In this document: positions 1 through 7,560 of the stretch, one piece after another
Layout: the number at the start of each line of letters is the position of its first letter
Position numbering within the stretch: the stretch's first letter is position 1
Assembly: GCA_002409975.1 (NCBI GenBank)
Contig: DHOO01000039.1
Coordinates: forward strand, 50,553 to 91,495
Direction: 5' to 3'
Source: Firmicutes bacterium UBA5388
Lineage (GTDB): Bacteria; Bacillota; UBA4882; UBA10575
Length of the DNA stretch: 40,943 nt
Translations under genes and position numbers: made by a program
Notes under the pieces: model-generated
The model's input: only the letters and a program-made list of their open reading frames with translations
What the model was told of the DNA's origin: nothing
The model's database searches: none

Positions 1-100
1 TGAATCGACACATGATCCAAATAGAGATCTCGGACTAGTACAGTATATGCTGGTCCCCAATAAGGTGCTTATGGTCTGAAGAAAAAAGTGAAACAAGCTC

Positions 101-132
101 AGAAAAATAGAAAAACCGCCTTGATAGGCGGT
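101..132 (-). terminator. Rho-independent terminator after the first small gene
   Basis: On the minus strand a 6-bp GC-rich stem (ACCGCC / GGCGGT, positions 115-132) with a 6-base loop is followed by a T-rich tract. It lies 23 bases past the stop codon of the small gene at 156-566, which it probably terminates. Confidence 0.8.
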
Positions 133-155
133 CTATTAACAAAAATTGTTATTCC

Positions 156-566
156 CTAAATTTGCTCTTGAGAAAGCTGATATTCATTATAAAAAGAAGA
201 ATTGACCGTAAAATCCTTTGCTTCCTCTTTCTGCTCTCCCATTCTTTTTAAATCTTCGGGAGAGAGGCCGATGATCTGGAAAAACAATTTTATCGCTTGC
301 TCTGAACCTTTTTGTTCTCCGGTCTTTTCCGAATCAACGCATAATTGATGAGCTTTATACGCTCTTAATGCATAAACGCACGCTTTTTCTACTCCGGAAT
401 TTTCTATCAGATTAATTAATCTGGTATACTCGGTCCGGCGAGCTTCAGCGTGCGTTTGCCAGAAAGTTGGGTCAGATGTAAGTTCACTAGTTAAAAGATC
501 CTGCTTAGCAAGGCTCTTAAATTTCTTTAAGGCCCGCAAGAGATCATCACCATTAACCTGAAACAT
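156..566 (-). CDS. Hypothetical protein, 136 aa
   Basis: I do not recognise this protein. It is 136 residues, soluble and charged, with no signal peptide, membrane segment or cysteine cluster. The composition suggests mostly helices; the segment around residues 80-115 is rich in Glu, Lys and Gln. The ATG start at 566 is preceded by AAGGGGG at a good distance, and a convincing terminator follows the stop, so it is very likely a real gene. The mid region (an 'EARRTEYTRLINLIENSG' stretch followed by many charged residues) is faintly like the C-terminal part of Rpn/PD-(D/E)XK transposase-like nuclease fragments, but no catalytic motif is visible and I would not name it on that basis. The small gene at 646-861 lies 79 bp upstream on the same strand and may share its transcript. 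Confidence 0.7.
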   Translation of the reverse strand: MFQVNGDDLLRALKKFKSLAKQDLLTSELTSDPTFWQTHAEARRTEYTRLINLIENSGVEKACVYALRAYKAHQLCVDSEKTGEQKGSEQAIKLFFQIIGLSPEDLKRMGEQKEEAKDFTVNSSFYNEYQLSQEQI

Positions 567-645
567 GGCACATTCCCCCTTTTCTTTTTTCTTTATATGT
601 ATTCTCTTCTTCCTTGGCTTCTTCCTCCTTCCAAAATTTTAATTT

Positions 646-861
646 TCAGTCCTTAGTTGTTAAATCAAAAACATAATACGATTGGTGATCAAACTCCATT
701 CGATAACATGAACACAAAAAACCATTCTGATTAAAAACACCTACCAATTCTGCTTCTCCTGCTAAAATCTTATCTTTAATAATCATATCGGTTAATTCCT
801 GAGATTTCTCCACCGGAACCTCCATTTTTTTCGTGGGAAATGGTATTACTCTTCCCATCAT
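646..861 (-). CDS. Hypothetical protein, 71 aa
   Basis: This is a small acidic protein of 71 residues that I do not recognise. It has no membrane segment or signal peptide. The C-terminal half contains two cysteines close together (LCSCY, near residue 50) followed by aromatic residues. The first of two adjacent ATG codons has GGGAG five bases upstream, which supports translation from 861. It lies between the MgtC-family gene and the 136-aa gene, all on the minus strand. No function can be inferred. Confidence 0.6.
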   Translation of the reverse strand: MMGRVIPFPTKKMEVPVEKSQELTDMIIKDKILAGEAELVGVFNQNGFLCSCYRMEFDHQSYYVFDLTTKD

Positions 862-918
862 CTTATCTCCCTTCTTTTTTCACTATTCTTCAGGTGAGAA
901 TAAGGGCGCCATAGACAA

Positions 919-1554
919 CTAGTTCCATTTTACATTAAAGATATCAGGTAATAAACATATTTCTTCAAGAATTTTTTCCCTGACTATATTATGTCCCTTT
1001 ACTTGAAGGGAAATTAGAGCCTTTTGATTTTCTTCATCAAGCTCTAAATTGATGCTTTTTATACTTAAACCATTATTCCCCAAAACTTGACAAAAGGCCG
1101 CCAGCACTCCTGGTTTATCTGAAAGAACCGCCTGAATTATTTCGGTTTTGGTCGCAATAAATTTTTTCTCCACATTATCTAAATAAGCTAACACTAGTAC
1201 GGAAAAAACAGTTGCAATCACTCCGGCTAAATAAAAGCCGGCGCCAATCGCCAGTCCGATTCCGGCTACCACCCAAAGGCTGGCGGCGGTAGTTAAACCT
1301 CGGATACTTGTTCCTTCCCTCAGAATGGTGCCTGCTCCCAAAAAGCCGATACCACTCACCACTTGAGCCGCCAGTCTGGCTGGATCTCGTGATATATTAC
1401 TGGGAAACCCATAAACCGAGAGTAGCATAATCAAACAAGAACCCAAGGAAACAAGGGCATGAGTTCGTAAACCAGCCGGACGTCCATGTTTTTCTCTTTC
1501 CAGCCCAATTAAAGCTCCTAACAAAGTAGCCAAAAATAATCTTCCAACAATCAT
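919..1554 (-). CDS. MgtC/SapB family membrane protein
   Basis: This is a member of the MgtC/SapB family of inner-membrane proteins. These are linked to magnesium limitation, pH homeostasis or virulence in different bacteria, but the biochemical role is unsettled. The family signature GALIGLERE...GRPAGLRTHALVSLG is at residues 13-40, followed by hydrophobic helices up to about residue 125. The C-terminal 75 residues form a soluble ACT-like domain (KPGVLAAFCQVLGNNGLSI), as in many longer MgtC homologues. At 211 residues it is slightly short at the N terminus. The best ribosome-binding sequence (GGGGAG) is 15 bases before the ATG at 1554, which leaves the exact start uncertain. It stands alone, with no neighbouring P-type ATPase gene. 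Confidence 0.88.
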   Translation of the reverse strand: MIVGRLFLATLLGALIGLEREKHGRPAGLRTHALVSLGSCLIMLLSVYGFPSNISRDPARLAAQVVSGIGFLGAGTILREGTSIRGLTTAASLWVVAGIGLAIGAGFYLAGVIATVFSVLVLAYLDNVEKKFIATKTEIIQAVLSDKPGVLAAFCQVLGNNGLSIKSINLELDEENQKALISLQVKGHNIVREKILEEICLLPDIFNVKWN

Positions 1555-1610
1555 AAAGGATATTTTAATCTCCCCTTAATAGATAGCATTCGCGTAGACG
1601 CGTGAACAAC

Positions 1611-1704
1611 TAATTAAAGATGCCTTTGGGGCTTGTCGACTCACCTTGCTTTAAATTTTTATCATTTCATGTGCGCGGGCGGTAGCCAGCGTGAGCGACT
1701 ACCT
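1611..1704. repeat. Intergenic repeat family 1, copy A
   Basis: Positions 1681-1704 are the exact reverse complement of 13561-13584. Positions 1661-1690 are identical to 40914-40943. The part with GTCGACTCACC (1635-1645) recurs in inverted form at 13641-13651 and, with one change, near 24657-24667. The element is far richer in G+C than the surrounding non-coding DNA and holds an internal GGTAG...CTACC inverted repeat. Confidence 0.75.
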
Positions 1705-1785
1705 AACATATCTTACGATTTTTTAAACAATACTGCCCTCTTTATGGTTTACCATTTTAAGGTAATCATAAAACTTTAATTGAAA

Positions 1786-1809
1786 ACAGCCACCGCAAGT
1801 GGTAGCTGT
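1786..1809 (-). terminator. Terminator after zinc-ribbon membrane protein
   Basis: A hairpin with outer stem ACAGC/GCTGT, one internal mismatch and inner stem ACC/GGT lies 29 bases past the stop of the 1839-2216 gene. On the minus strand it is followed by TTTT and another T-rich run. Confidence 0.65.
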
Positions 1810-1838
1810 CAAATTAAACCTATTAAATCTTTAAAATA

Positions 1839-2216
1839 CTAACTTTTCGTAAGGTTAGTGGAACCACAATGAGGACAACGCCCAACATCCCAATCTACCG
1901 TATCATGACAACGTAGGCACTCCTTTTTTACAGATTTACGACAAAAAGGACAGAAAGCTAAAATCGTATGGATCTTCTTTTTACAATGTGGGCAGAGCGC
2001 CAGATTTCCTTTAGGTCTTGATATTAAATAGAGCGCTAAAATTAATATAATCGTCACTATCGAACTACCGAGTCCAGGTGTGAAGAACGTGATTATTGGA
2101 ATAAACGTCCACATGAACCAAGAATAATCTCTAGCCCGAGCATCTTTATATAAAAAAATAATAAGTCCAACCGCCAGTAAAACCTTTATGATTAAAGTAA
2201 CAATCGTTGAATTCAA
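1839..2216 (-). CDS. Membrane-anchored double zinc-ribbon protein
   Basis: Two hydrophobic helices (about residues 4-23 and 36-66, the latter probably a hairpin) are followed by a cytoplasmic tail carrying eight cysteines in four pairs: C75/C78, C89/C92, C100/C103 and C114/C117. This is the pattern of a double zinc ribbon (DZR-like), with CPHC and CPFC knuckles. Proteins of this type are common in Bacillota, and their partners are mostly unknown. I chose the TTG at 2216 because AGGAG lies eight bases upstream; the GTG three codons earlier overlaps that site. The gene is monocistronic, between a terminator and the PLP lyase gene. Confidence 0.8.
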   Translation of the reverse strand: MNSTIVTLIIKVLLAVGLIIFLYKDARARDYSWFMWTFIPIITFFTPGLGSSIVTIILILALYLISRPKGNLALCPHCKKKIHTILAFCPFCRKSVKKECLRCHDTVDWDVGRCPHCGSTNLTKS

Positions 2217-2248
2217 ACTGATCACTCCTGTCTCAATTAGACAATTAT

Positions 2249-3529
2249 TTATATTCCCGATTTTTTTTCTAATTCCTTCTTAAAAAAATCACTTTTTAAT
2301 TGGTTTAAAATATAATACAATCCTAGCTTGGCATGGAGATAAGAGAGACAGCCCTGAACGTAAAGACTATAAGGGGGTTTAAAAGGTCCGTCGGCGGATA
2401 ATTCGCTAGTTGAACCCGTGATAAAGGTCCCCGCAGCCATAATAATTCTCTCCTTATAACCGGGCATCTCCGCAGGTTCTGGGTGCAAATAACTTTCTAC
2501 CGGCGAAATTTGCTGCAAACTCTGGCAAATCGCAAGTAATCTTTGGGGCGAATTAAGGTCAATTCTTTGGATCACGTCGGTTCTTTTCTCTTTGGCATCC
2601 GGCTCTACAGTAAAACCCAGCCTTTGGAAAACTTCAGCAAACAAAGAAGCGGCCTTTAACATCTCATAGACCCGGTGCGGAGCATCAAAAAATCCTTGAA
2701 AAAATAAGCGGAGATTCATTAAAGACGGTCCAACTTCCCCTCCAAGTCCGGGAGCATATAGTCGGCAAGCAACCTGGTTAATTAAGTCATCATTACCTAC
2801 AATATAGCCTCCAGAAGGGACCCAACCGCCGCCTGGATTTTTAATTAAAGAACCAGCAATTAGATCTGCTCCTACTGTTAACGGTTCTTGTCGTTCGACA
2901 AACTCCCCATAGCAGTTATCAACAAAGATAATTGGCTTCCTTTTTAGTTGACCTAATGCAGAAAAAACGAGGGCCAGTTGTTGAATAGTAAAAGAAGGTC
3001 TAAACTCGTAACCACAAGAACGCTGGAAAGCCACAATTTTAGTCTTTGTAGTGACTTCGCGCAAAAGAAGTTGTTGATCAATACTCCCGTCTGGTAAGAG
3101 AGGGATGATTTTAACAGTTACCCCATATTCCTGAAGATTCCCCCGGGCTGCTCCGTTTAATCCAATAACTGTCCGTAGTGTATCATAAGGCAAACCAGTG
3201 GCAAAAATTAGTTGATCACCAGGTCTTAAAAGTCCTGATAGGCACAGATTAATGGCATGAGTTCCAGAGACGATCTGCTGTCGGACCAAAGCCGCCTCAC
3301 CGCCAAAAGCCCGGGCAAAAACCCGCTCGAGTGTTTTCCGGCCTAAATCCCCATACCCGTATCCGGTTGAAGAAGTAAAATGATGAGTTCCCACTCTTTC
3401 CTCTTTAAAAGCAGTCAATACTTTAGCCTGATTAAAGAGTGCCGTTTCTTCAAAGTCCGCAAAAAGCGGAAGCAAATTTTGCTCGGATTTATTTACAAAA
3501 TCTAATACTTTAGCATCAATCTCCTTCAA
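2249..3529 (-). CDS. Methionine gamma-lyase family / aluminium-resistance protein
   Basis: This is a PLP-dependent fold-type I enzyme of the Bacillota 'aluminium resistance' family (YnbB-like, related to cystathionine/methionine gamma-lyases). Its true substrate is not established. The N-terminal TGYGYGDLGR stretch (56-64) and the VSGTHA motif (88-92) contact the cofactor in relatives. D204 in VDNCYGEF should bind the pyridine nitrogen, and K230 in GSLIKNPGGG is the predicted Schiff-base lysine. At 426 residues the length is normal. Translation starts at a TTG (3529) with AGGAG upstream, inside the end of pheA, with a 14-base overlap, so the two are probably translationally coupled. Its place after hfq and miaA is a conserved arrangement in this phylum. 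Confidence 0.88.
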   Translation of the reverse strand: MKEIDAKVLDFVNKSEQNLLPLFADFEETALFNQAKVLTAFKEERVGTHHFTSSTGYGYGDLGRKTLERVFARAFGGEAALVRQQIVSGTHAINLCLSGLLRPGDQLIFATGLPYDTLRTVIGLNGAARGNLQEYGVTVKIIPLLPDGSIDQQLLLREVTTKTKIVAFQRSCGYEFRPSFTIQQLALVFSALGQLKRKPIIFVDNCYGEFVERQEPLTVGADLIAGSLIKNPGGGWVPSGGYIVGNDDLINQVACRLYAPGLGGEVGPSLMNLRLFFQGFFDAPHRVYEMLKAASLFAEVFQRLGFTVEPDAKEKRTDVIQRIDLNSPQRLLAICQSLQQISPVESYLHPEPAEMPGYKERIIMAAGTFITGSTSELSADGPFKPPYSLYVQGCLSYLHAKLGLYYILNQLKSDFFKKELEKKSGI

Positions 3530-4388
3530 ACAAAAGCTCCTCTCTCTCTCTCCGCGGATAACTCCCTAATATTCTCTTCCAACCCCCTGTTGTTCTAACA
3601 AATTCCTCAATTCTAGCGAAAGCTTCTTTAAGCCTCATCTCAGACCGATGACCAGTCATTTCAAAAAGGAGGACATAATCTTGGGGTTTTACTTTATAGG
3701 GTCGGGACTGGACAAAAGTTAAGTCAATCTGATTTTCCATTAAATATTTAGTTATTTCAAAAAGTTGTCCCGGATAATTAGTTCCCATTCTTACCGCCAG
3801 CAAGGTATGATCCCGCCCCGTCGGTGGACTATCGGTCAAACCACATACTAAAAACCGAGTCTGGTTCTGCTGATAGTCTTCCATATGATCCTGAATAATT
3901 TTTAGTCCATACCGGCGCGCGGTTCGTGGAGAACAAAGAGCCGCGATTCCTTCTTCTTTTACTGCTCGGCAGGCGGCTTCCCCTGTAGATAAAACCGGAG
4001 TCTGGGGAATTGAAGGAAAACTAGTGGAAAGCTTATAGACACATTGATTGAGAGCTGAGGAATGAGAAAGAATCTCCTTTACTTCCGTAACAAGCCCCAT
4101 CTTACTGGCAAGAACATGTCTAACCGGAACATGTACTTCATCGCAGACTTTAACAAAGTCGTGATTCTCCAGAAGGAGATCAAAAGTTAGGCCAATGATC
4201 CCATCTACCATATTTTCGGCCGGAAGAACAGCTCGTTCCACCAGATAGGCTTCTAACTTTTCGAAACAGCCTAAGATGGTGGAGAACTCGATCAGTTTCC
4301 GATCGTACTGACCGCAAACCCTTTTCTGATAAAGAAGGGCCGCCTCTTCTGAAAAAGTTCCTTCTGGTCCTAAAGTTATAATGCGCAT
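3516..4388 (-). CDS. pheA: Prephenate dehydratase
   Basis: The product converts prephenate to phenylpyruvate in phenylalanine synthesis. The N-terminal half is the PDT domain: LGPEGTFSEEAA at residues 6-17, a diverged AENMVDGIIG loop in place of the usual ENSxEG, and the TRFLVCG motif near residue 177 with the catalytic Thr. From about residue 190 there is an ACT regulatory domain (TLLAVRMGTNYPGQL), with a QSRP motif where family members bind phenylalanine as feedback inhibitor. The 290-residue length fits a monofunctional enzyme without chorismate mutase. The ATG at 4388 has GGTGGTG upstream. It starts just beyond the hfq terminator and overlaps the PLP-lyase gene. Confidence 0.9.
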   Translation of the reverse strand: MRIITLGPEGTFSEEAALLYQKRVCGQYDRKLIEFSTILGCFEKLEAYLVERAVLPAENMVDGIIGLTFDLLLENHDFVKVCDEVHVPVRHVLASKMGLVTEVKEILSHSSALNQCVYKLSTSFPSIPQTPVLSTGEAACRAVKEEGIAALCSPRTARRYGLKIIQDHMEDYQQNQTRFLVCGLTDSPPTGRDHTLLAVRMGTNYPGQLFEITKYLMENQIDLTFVQSRPYKVKPQDYVLLFEMTGHRSEMRLKEAFARIEEFVRTTGGWKRILGSYPRREREELLFEGD

Positions 4389-4413
4389 GAAACACCACCT
4401 TTATTTTAAGATG

Positions 4414-4438
4414 AAAAAAGGGCAGACTTTTGCTACCC
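4414..4438 (-). terminator. Terminator between hfq and pheA
   Basis: On the minus strand a GGGTAG / CTGCCC stem (one G-T pair) with a seven-base loop is followed by six T residues. It lies 55 bases past the hfq stop and 26 bases before the pheA start. It should end the miaB-mutS-mutL-miaA-hfq transcript, at least partly. Confidence 0.8.
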
Positions 4439-4492
4439 TCTCTCCTCTTGCGGTAAAACAGAAATTTCTATTTTCTTTTCTTAAAACTCTCT

Positions 4493-4735
4493 TTAATCGA
4501 TCCGGGGTTCGCCGCTAAACTCCCGCAACGGACGGGAGGGTATAATCGTTGAGATTGCGTGTTTATAGACTAGTTCAGGTTTTCCTTCACTATCTAAGAT
4601 CACCGTAAAATTATCAAAACCTTTTACCAAGCCTCTGAGCTGGAAGCCGTTGACTAGGTAAATGGTGACTGGAACACTCTCTTTCCGGACTTGATTTAAA
4701 AATCCATCCTGTAAATTAATGATGGGCTTACTCAT
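4493..4735 (-). CDS. hfq: RNA-binding protein Hfq
   Basis: Hfq is a small Sm-like protein that forms a hexameric ring and helps small RNAs pair with mRNAs. The Sm1 motif (residues about 8-40: LQDGFLNQVRK...VTIYLVNGFQLRG) is followed by VKGFDNFTVIL and the Sm2 signature YKHAISTI near residue 60. I placed the start at the ATG at 4735, preceded by GGAGGTGG at ideal spacing. An upstream in-frame codon would add ten residues that the family lacks. At 80 residues the length is typical. It lies 45 bp after miaA, the usual order. Confidence 0.95.
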   Translation of the reverse strand: MSKPIINLQDGFLNQVRKESVPVTIYLVNGFQLRGLVKGFDNFTVILDSEGKPELVYKHAISTIIPSRPLREFSGEPRID

Positions 4736-4780
4736 AACATTCCACCTCCATAATATAACAACCATACCATTGAATTTCTT

Positions 4781-5728
4781 TCATATACTATTCGACACTT
4801 GGTTTAATCTACCTTCTAAATAAGCTAAGATATTTTTATAACAAATTTCCTCCTCTCCTGTTTTTAAGAGAAACCATTTTTCCACCGGTTCTCTTCGAAA
4901 CCAAGTTTCCTGACGTTTAGCGTAATTCCGTGTTCGTTTCTTTATTAATTCAATCGCTTCCTCTAAAGAAGAGCGACCCTGCGCTACGGGGATCATTTCT
5001 TTATAACCTAATCCTTGCATCGATGGTAACGTAACCCCATATCCCTGCTCAAGCAGAGAGGTTACCTCTTCAAGTAAACCCTTTGCGATCATCTGTTCAA
5101 CACGATGATTAATTCTAGCATATAATTCTTCTCTTGCTCTTGTCACCCCGAGGTAGATGATGTTTGGCGGTAGGACTGTCCTGCGCGCCTTGTGCTGCTG
5201 GGAAAAGGGTTGACCTGAGGTGATGGTAACCTCTAAAGCGCGAAGAATTCTTTTTAGATCTTGAGGATGAATTTTCTCGGCGCTTACCGGATCAAGCTCA
5301 AGTAAGCGTTGATAAACACTCTCTTTTCCTTTAATTTCGGCTTCCAACCGTAAACTAGTTCTCAACTCAAAATTAGGAGGAGTAGACGGAAAAACAAAAC
5401 CTTGAGTCACCGCCCGAAGATAGAGTCCGGTTCCCCCCGTAAGAATGGGAAGGATCCCCTCCCCATCAAGTCTGCTTTTAACTAGATTGTAATGTTGCTG
5501 ATAGTCAACTACGGTAAAAGGCTGGTCAGGAGCGACCAGATCAATTAAATGATGAGGAACTCCTTTTCTCTCTTCCAAAGATGGTTTAGCAGTTCCAATA
5601 TCCATTCCACGATAAATCTGCATCGAGTCACCGGAGATGATCTGAGCGGATAAATGTAAAGCTAAGTTAATTGTAAGTTCGGTTTTTCCAACTGCGGTCG
5701 GACCCACTACTACGATTAGAGGTCGCAT
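4781..5728 (-). CDS. miaA: tRNA dimethylallyltransferase
   Basis: MiaA transfers a dimethylallyl group to N6 of adenosine 37 in tRNAs that read codons starting with U. The P-loop GPTAVGKT is at residues 9-16. The GDSMQIYRGMDIGTAKP motif (from residue 34) carries the conserved Asp and substrate contacts, and LTGGTGLYLRA follows near residue 100. At 315 residues the length is normal. The ATG at 5728 has GGAGGT six bases upstream, inside the last codons of mutL, and only four bases separate the genes, so they are co-transcribed. MiaB, which methylthiolates the same modified base, is encoded at the head of the same operon. Confidence 0.95.
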   Translation of the reverse strand: MRPLIVVVGPTAVGKTELTINLALHLSAQIISGDSMQIYRGMDIGTAKPSLEERKGVPHHLIDLVAPDQPFTVVDYQQHYNLVKSRLDGEGILPILTGGTGLYLRAVTQGFVFPSTPPNFELRTSLRLEAEIKGKESVYQRLLELDPVSAEKIHPQDLKRILRALEVTITSGQPFSQQHKARRTVLPPNIIYLGVTRAREELYARINHRVEQMIAKGLLEEVTSLLEQGYGVTLPSMQGLGYKEMIPVAQGRSSLEEAIELIKKRTRNYAKRQETWFRREPVEKWFLLKTGEEEICYKNILAYLEGRLNQVSNSI

Positions 5729-5732
5729 CTTG

Positions 5733-7541
5733 TTACCTCCGTTTGAACATCTTTTCGATCTCCTCTTTCGAGATCGCTACCATAGTTGGGCGTCCATGGG
5801 GGCAAGTTTGAGGAACAGTCGTTTTCCGAAGATTCCTAATCAGGGCCGCCGCTTCCCGCCCAGTTAGCTGATCTCCGGCTTTCACCGCTTGCCGACAGGC
5901 CATTATTTTTAGGAGACGTTCCTTCGGGTTGCCCTCTTGATTACTCTCCTTACTCCCCAGCTCATCAAGGAGACTAATAAATAAATCCTCTACCTGCTCC
6001 ACCGAAAAACCCTGAGGACCAGAACGTAGGAGCACTGCTTCTCCGCCAAACTCTTCAAACTCCCATCCTAATTCCTGAAGAATCTCCCCCTTTTCTTGGG
6101 CGGTACTCAATTGCTCAACCGAGAGTTCGATGGAGAGCGGGGTGAGAAAATACTGCATCTTTTGGTTCTGATTATGTGAAAGCCGGTCATAAATAATTCT
6201 TTCATGGGCGGCATGTTGGTCAATAAGCACCAGGTCTGAGGAATCCTCCCACAGAAGATAAGTATCGAATAGTTTAAAGATACCATTCGCCAAATCCTCC
6301 TCTCCACTCTCAGTGGAAGGTTCTAAAGAGAAAGAAGTTTCCACAGATACCTCCTCTACTGATTGCTGTGGTTGGTGTAAAGCGCTTGCTGCTTTATTCG
6401 GTATTAATTCTTTTTGCCCAAAACCATCTTTAACCGCTGCTTCCTCCATGGTCTTCAGAGGAAGAAACGAAGAAGTCCGGGAACGATCAGTAGCTTCTTT
6501 TACTAAAAAATCAGGGGTCTGATAGCGAGGTATCCAGGGGGAGTCAATAACATGAGCATTTAACCCTGAGCGAATGATCGCCAATACGCCACGGAATACT
6601 TCCTTTTCATCTTTAAACTTAACTTCCATCTTCGTGGGATGAACATTAATATCTACTAGCTCCAGGGGTATTTCAATATTCAATACTAAAAAGGGAAAGC
6701 GGGCCACCGGTAACAAAGTATCATAAGCTTTTTCAGCAGCGGCGGCGATTAGTCGAGAGCGAAAAAGACGGCGATTCAAAAAGAAATATTGCTGTCCCCT
6801 GTTCCCTCGAGCAATATTGGGACGACCAATAAAACCAGTAAGACGAAGAGGGCCATAATCCCCTTCTACTGGGCATAAGTCTTTACAAATTGCTGCGCTA
6901 AAAATCTGCTCTAAAGTTTGTAAATAATCTCCAGTGCCCAAAGTATGAATTAACTCCATATTTTGATGGACAAGACGAAAGGAAATCTCAGGGTAACCTA
7001 GAGCCATACTAGTTACAACCTCTTTAACACTACCTACTTCTGAAGGAATACTCCGCATAAATTTTAAGCGGGCTGGGGTATTGAAAAAGAGATCCTCCAC
7101 GATAATATTGGTCCCGCTAGGAACACCCACTGTTTCCGTAGAACGGAAAATACCCCCCTCAACTAGGATTTTACTCCCAGGGGACCCTGAATTGGTTGCT
7201 GTTTGCAAGGTAGTTCGGGAGACCGAGGCAATACTCGACAACGCCTCTCCGCGAAAACCTAAAGTATAACTTCTTTTAAGATCGGCAAACGTCCTGATTT
7301 TACTGGTGGCATGCCTTTCTAAAGCCAGCAAGGCATCTTCCCGTTCCATCCCACTACCGTCATCGACCACCTGAATCTTTTGCCGACCACCGTTGAGTAA
7401 ATAGACTTCAATCTTTTTAGCTCCCGCATCGATCGAGTTTTCCATTAACTCTTTAACTACCGAGGAAGGTCGTTCCACTACTTCACCGGCGGCAATTTGA
7501 TTAATAGTAATTTCATCTAAGAGTGCAATCTTAGCGATCAT
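5733..7541 (-). CDS. mutL: DNA mismatch repair protein MutL
   Basis: MutL couples mismatch recognition by MutS to strand incision. The N-terminal GHKL ATPase is complete: NQIAAGEVVERP (14-25), the ATP-binding ENSIDAG (34-40), DDGSGM (60-65) and GFRGEAL (95-101). A low-complexity linker spans roughly residues 340-415. The C-terminal domain has the endonuclease signature of MutH-lacking bacteria, starting at D441 (DQHAAHERIIYD), and later ACRQAVKAGD and CPHGRP. The last acidic residue of the DQHA(x)2E(x)4E motif is Asp (452) instead of Glu, a conservative change that may still bind metal. The 602-residue length is normal. It is 19 bp downstream of mutS. Confidence 0.95.
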   Translation of the reverse strand: MIAKIALLDEITINQIAAGEVVERPSSVVKELMENSIDAGAKKIEVYLLNGGRQKIQVVDDGSGMEREDALLALERHATSKIRTFADLKRSYTLGFRGEALSSIASVSRTTLQTATNSGSPGSKILVEGGIFRSTETVGVPSGTNIIVEDLFFNTPARLKFMRSIPSEVGSVKEVVTSMALGYPEISFRLVHQNMELIHTLGTGDYLQTLEQIFSAAICKDLCPVEGDYGPLRLTGFIGRPNIARGNRGQQYFFLNRRLFRSRLIAAAAEKAYDTLLPVARFPFLVLNIEIPLELVDINVHPTKMEVKFKDEKEVFRGVLAIIRSGLNAHVIDSPWIPRYQTPDFLVKEATDRSRTSSFLPLKTMEEAAVKDGFGQKELIPNKAASALHQPQQSVEEVSVETSFSLEPSTESGEEDLANGIFKLFDTYLLWEDSSDLVLIDQHAAHERIIYDRLSHNQNQKMQYFLTPLSIELSVEQLSTAQEKGEILQELGWEFEEFGGEAVLLRSGPQGFSVEQVEDLFISLLDELGSKESNQEGNPKERLLKIMACRQAVKAGDQLTGREAAALIRNLRKTTVPQTCPHGRPTMVAISKEEIEKMFKRR

Positions 7542-7560
7542 CCATCCCCCCTCTTACCGA

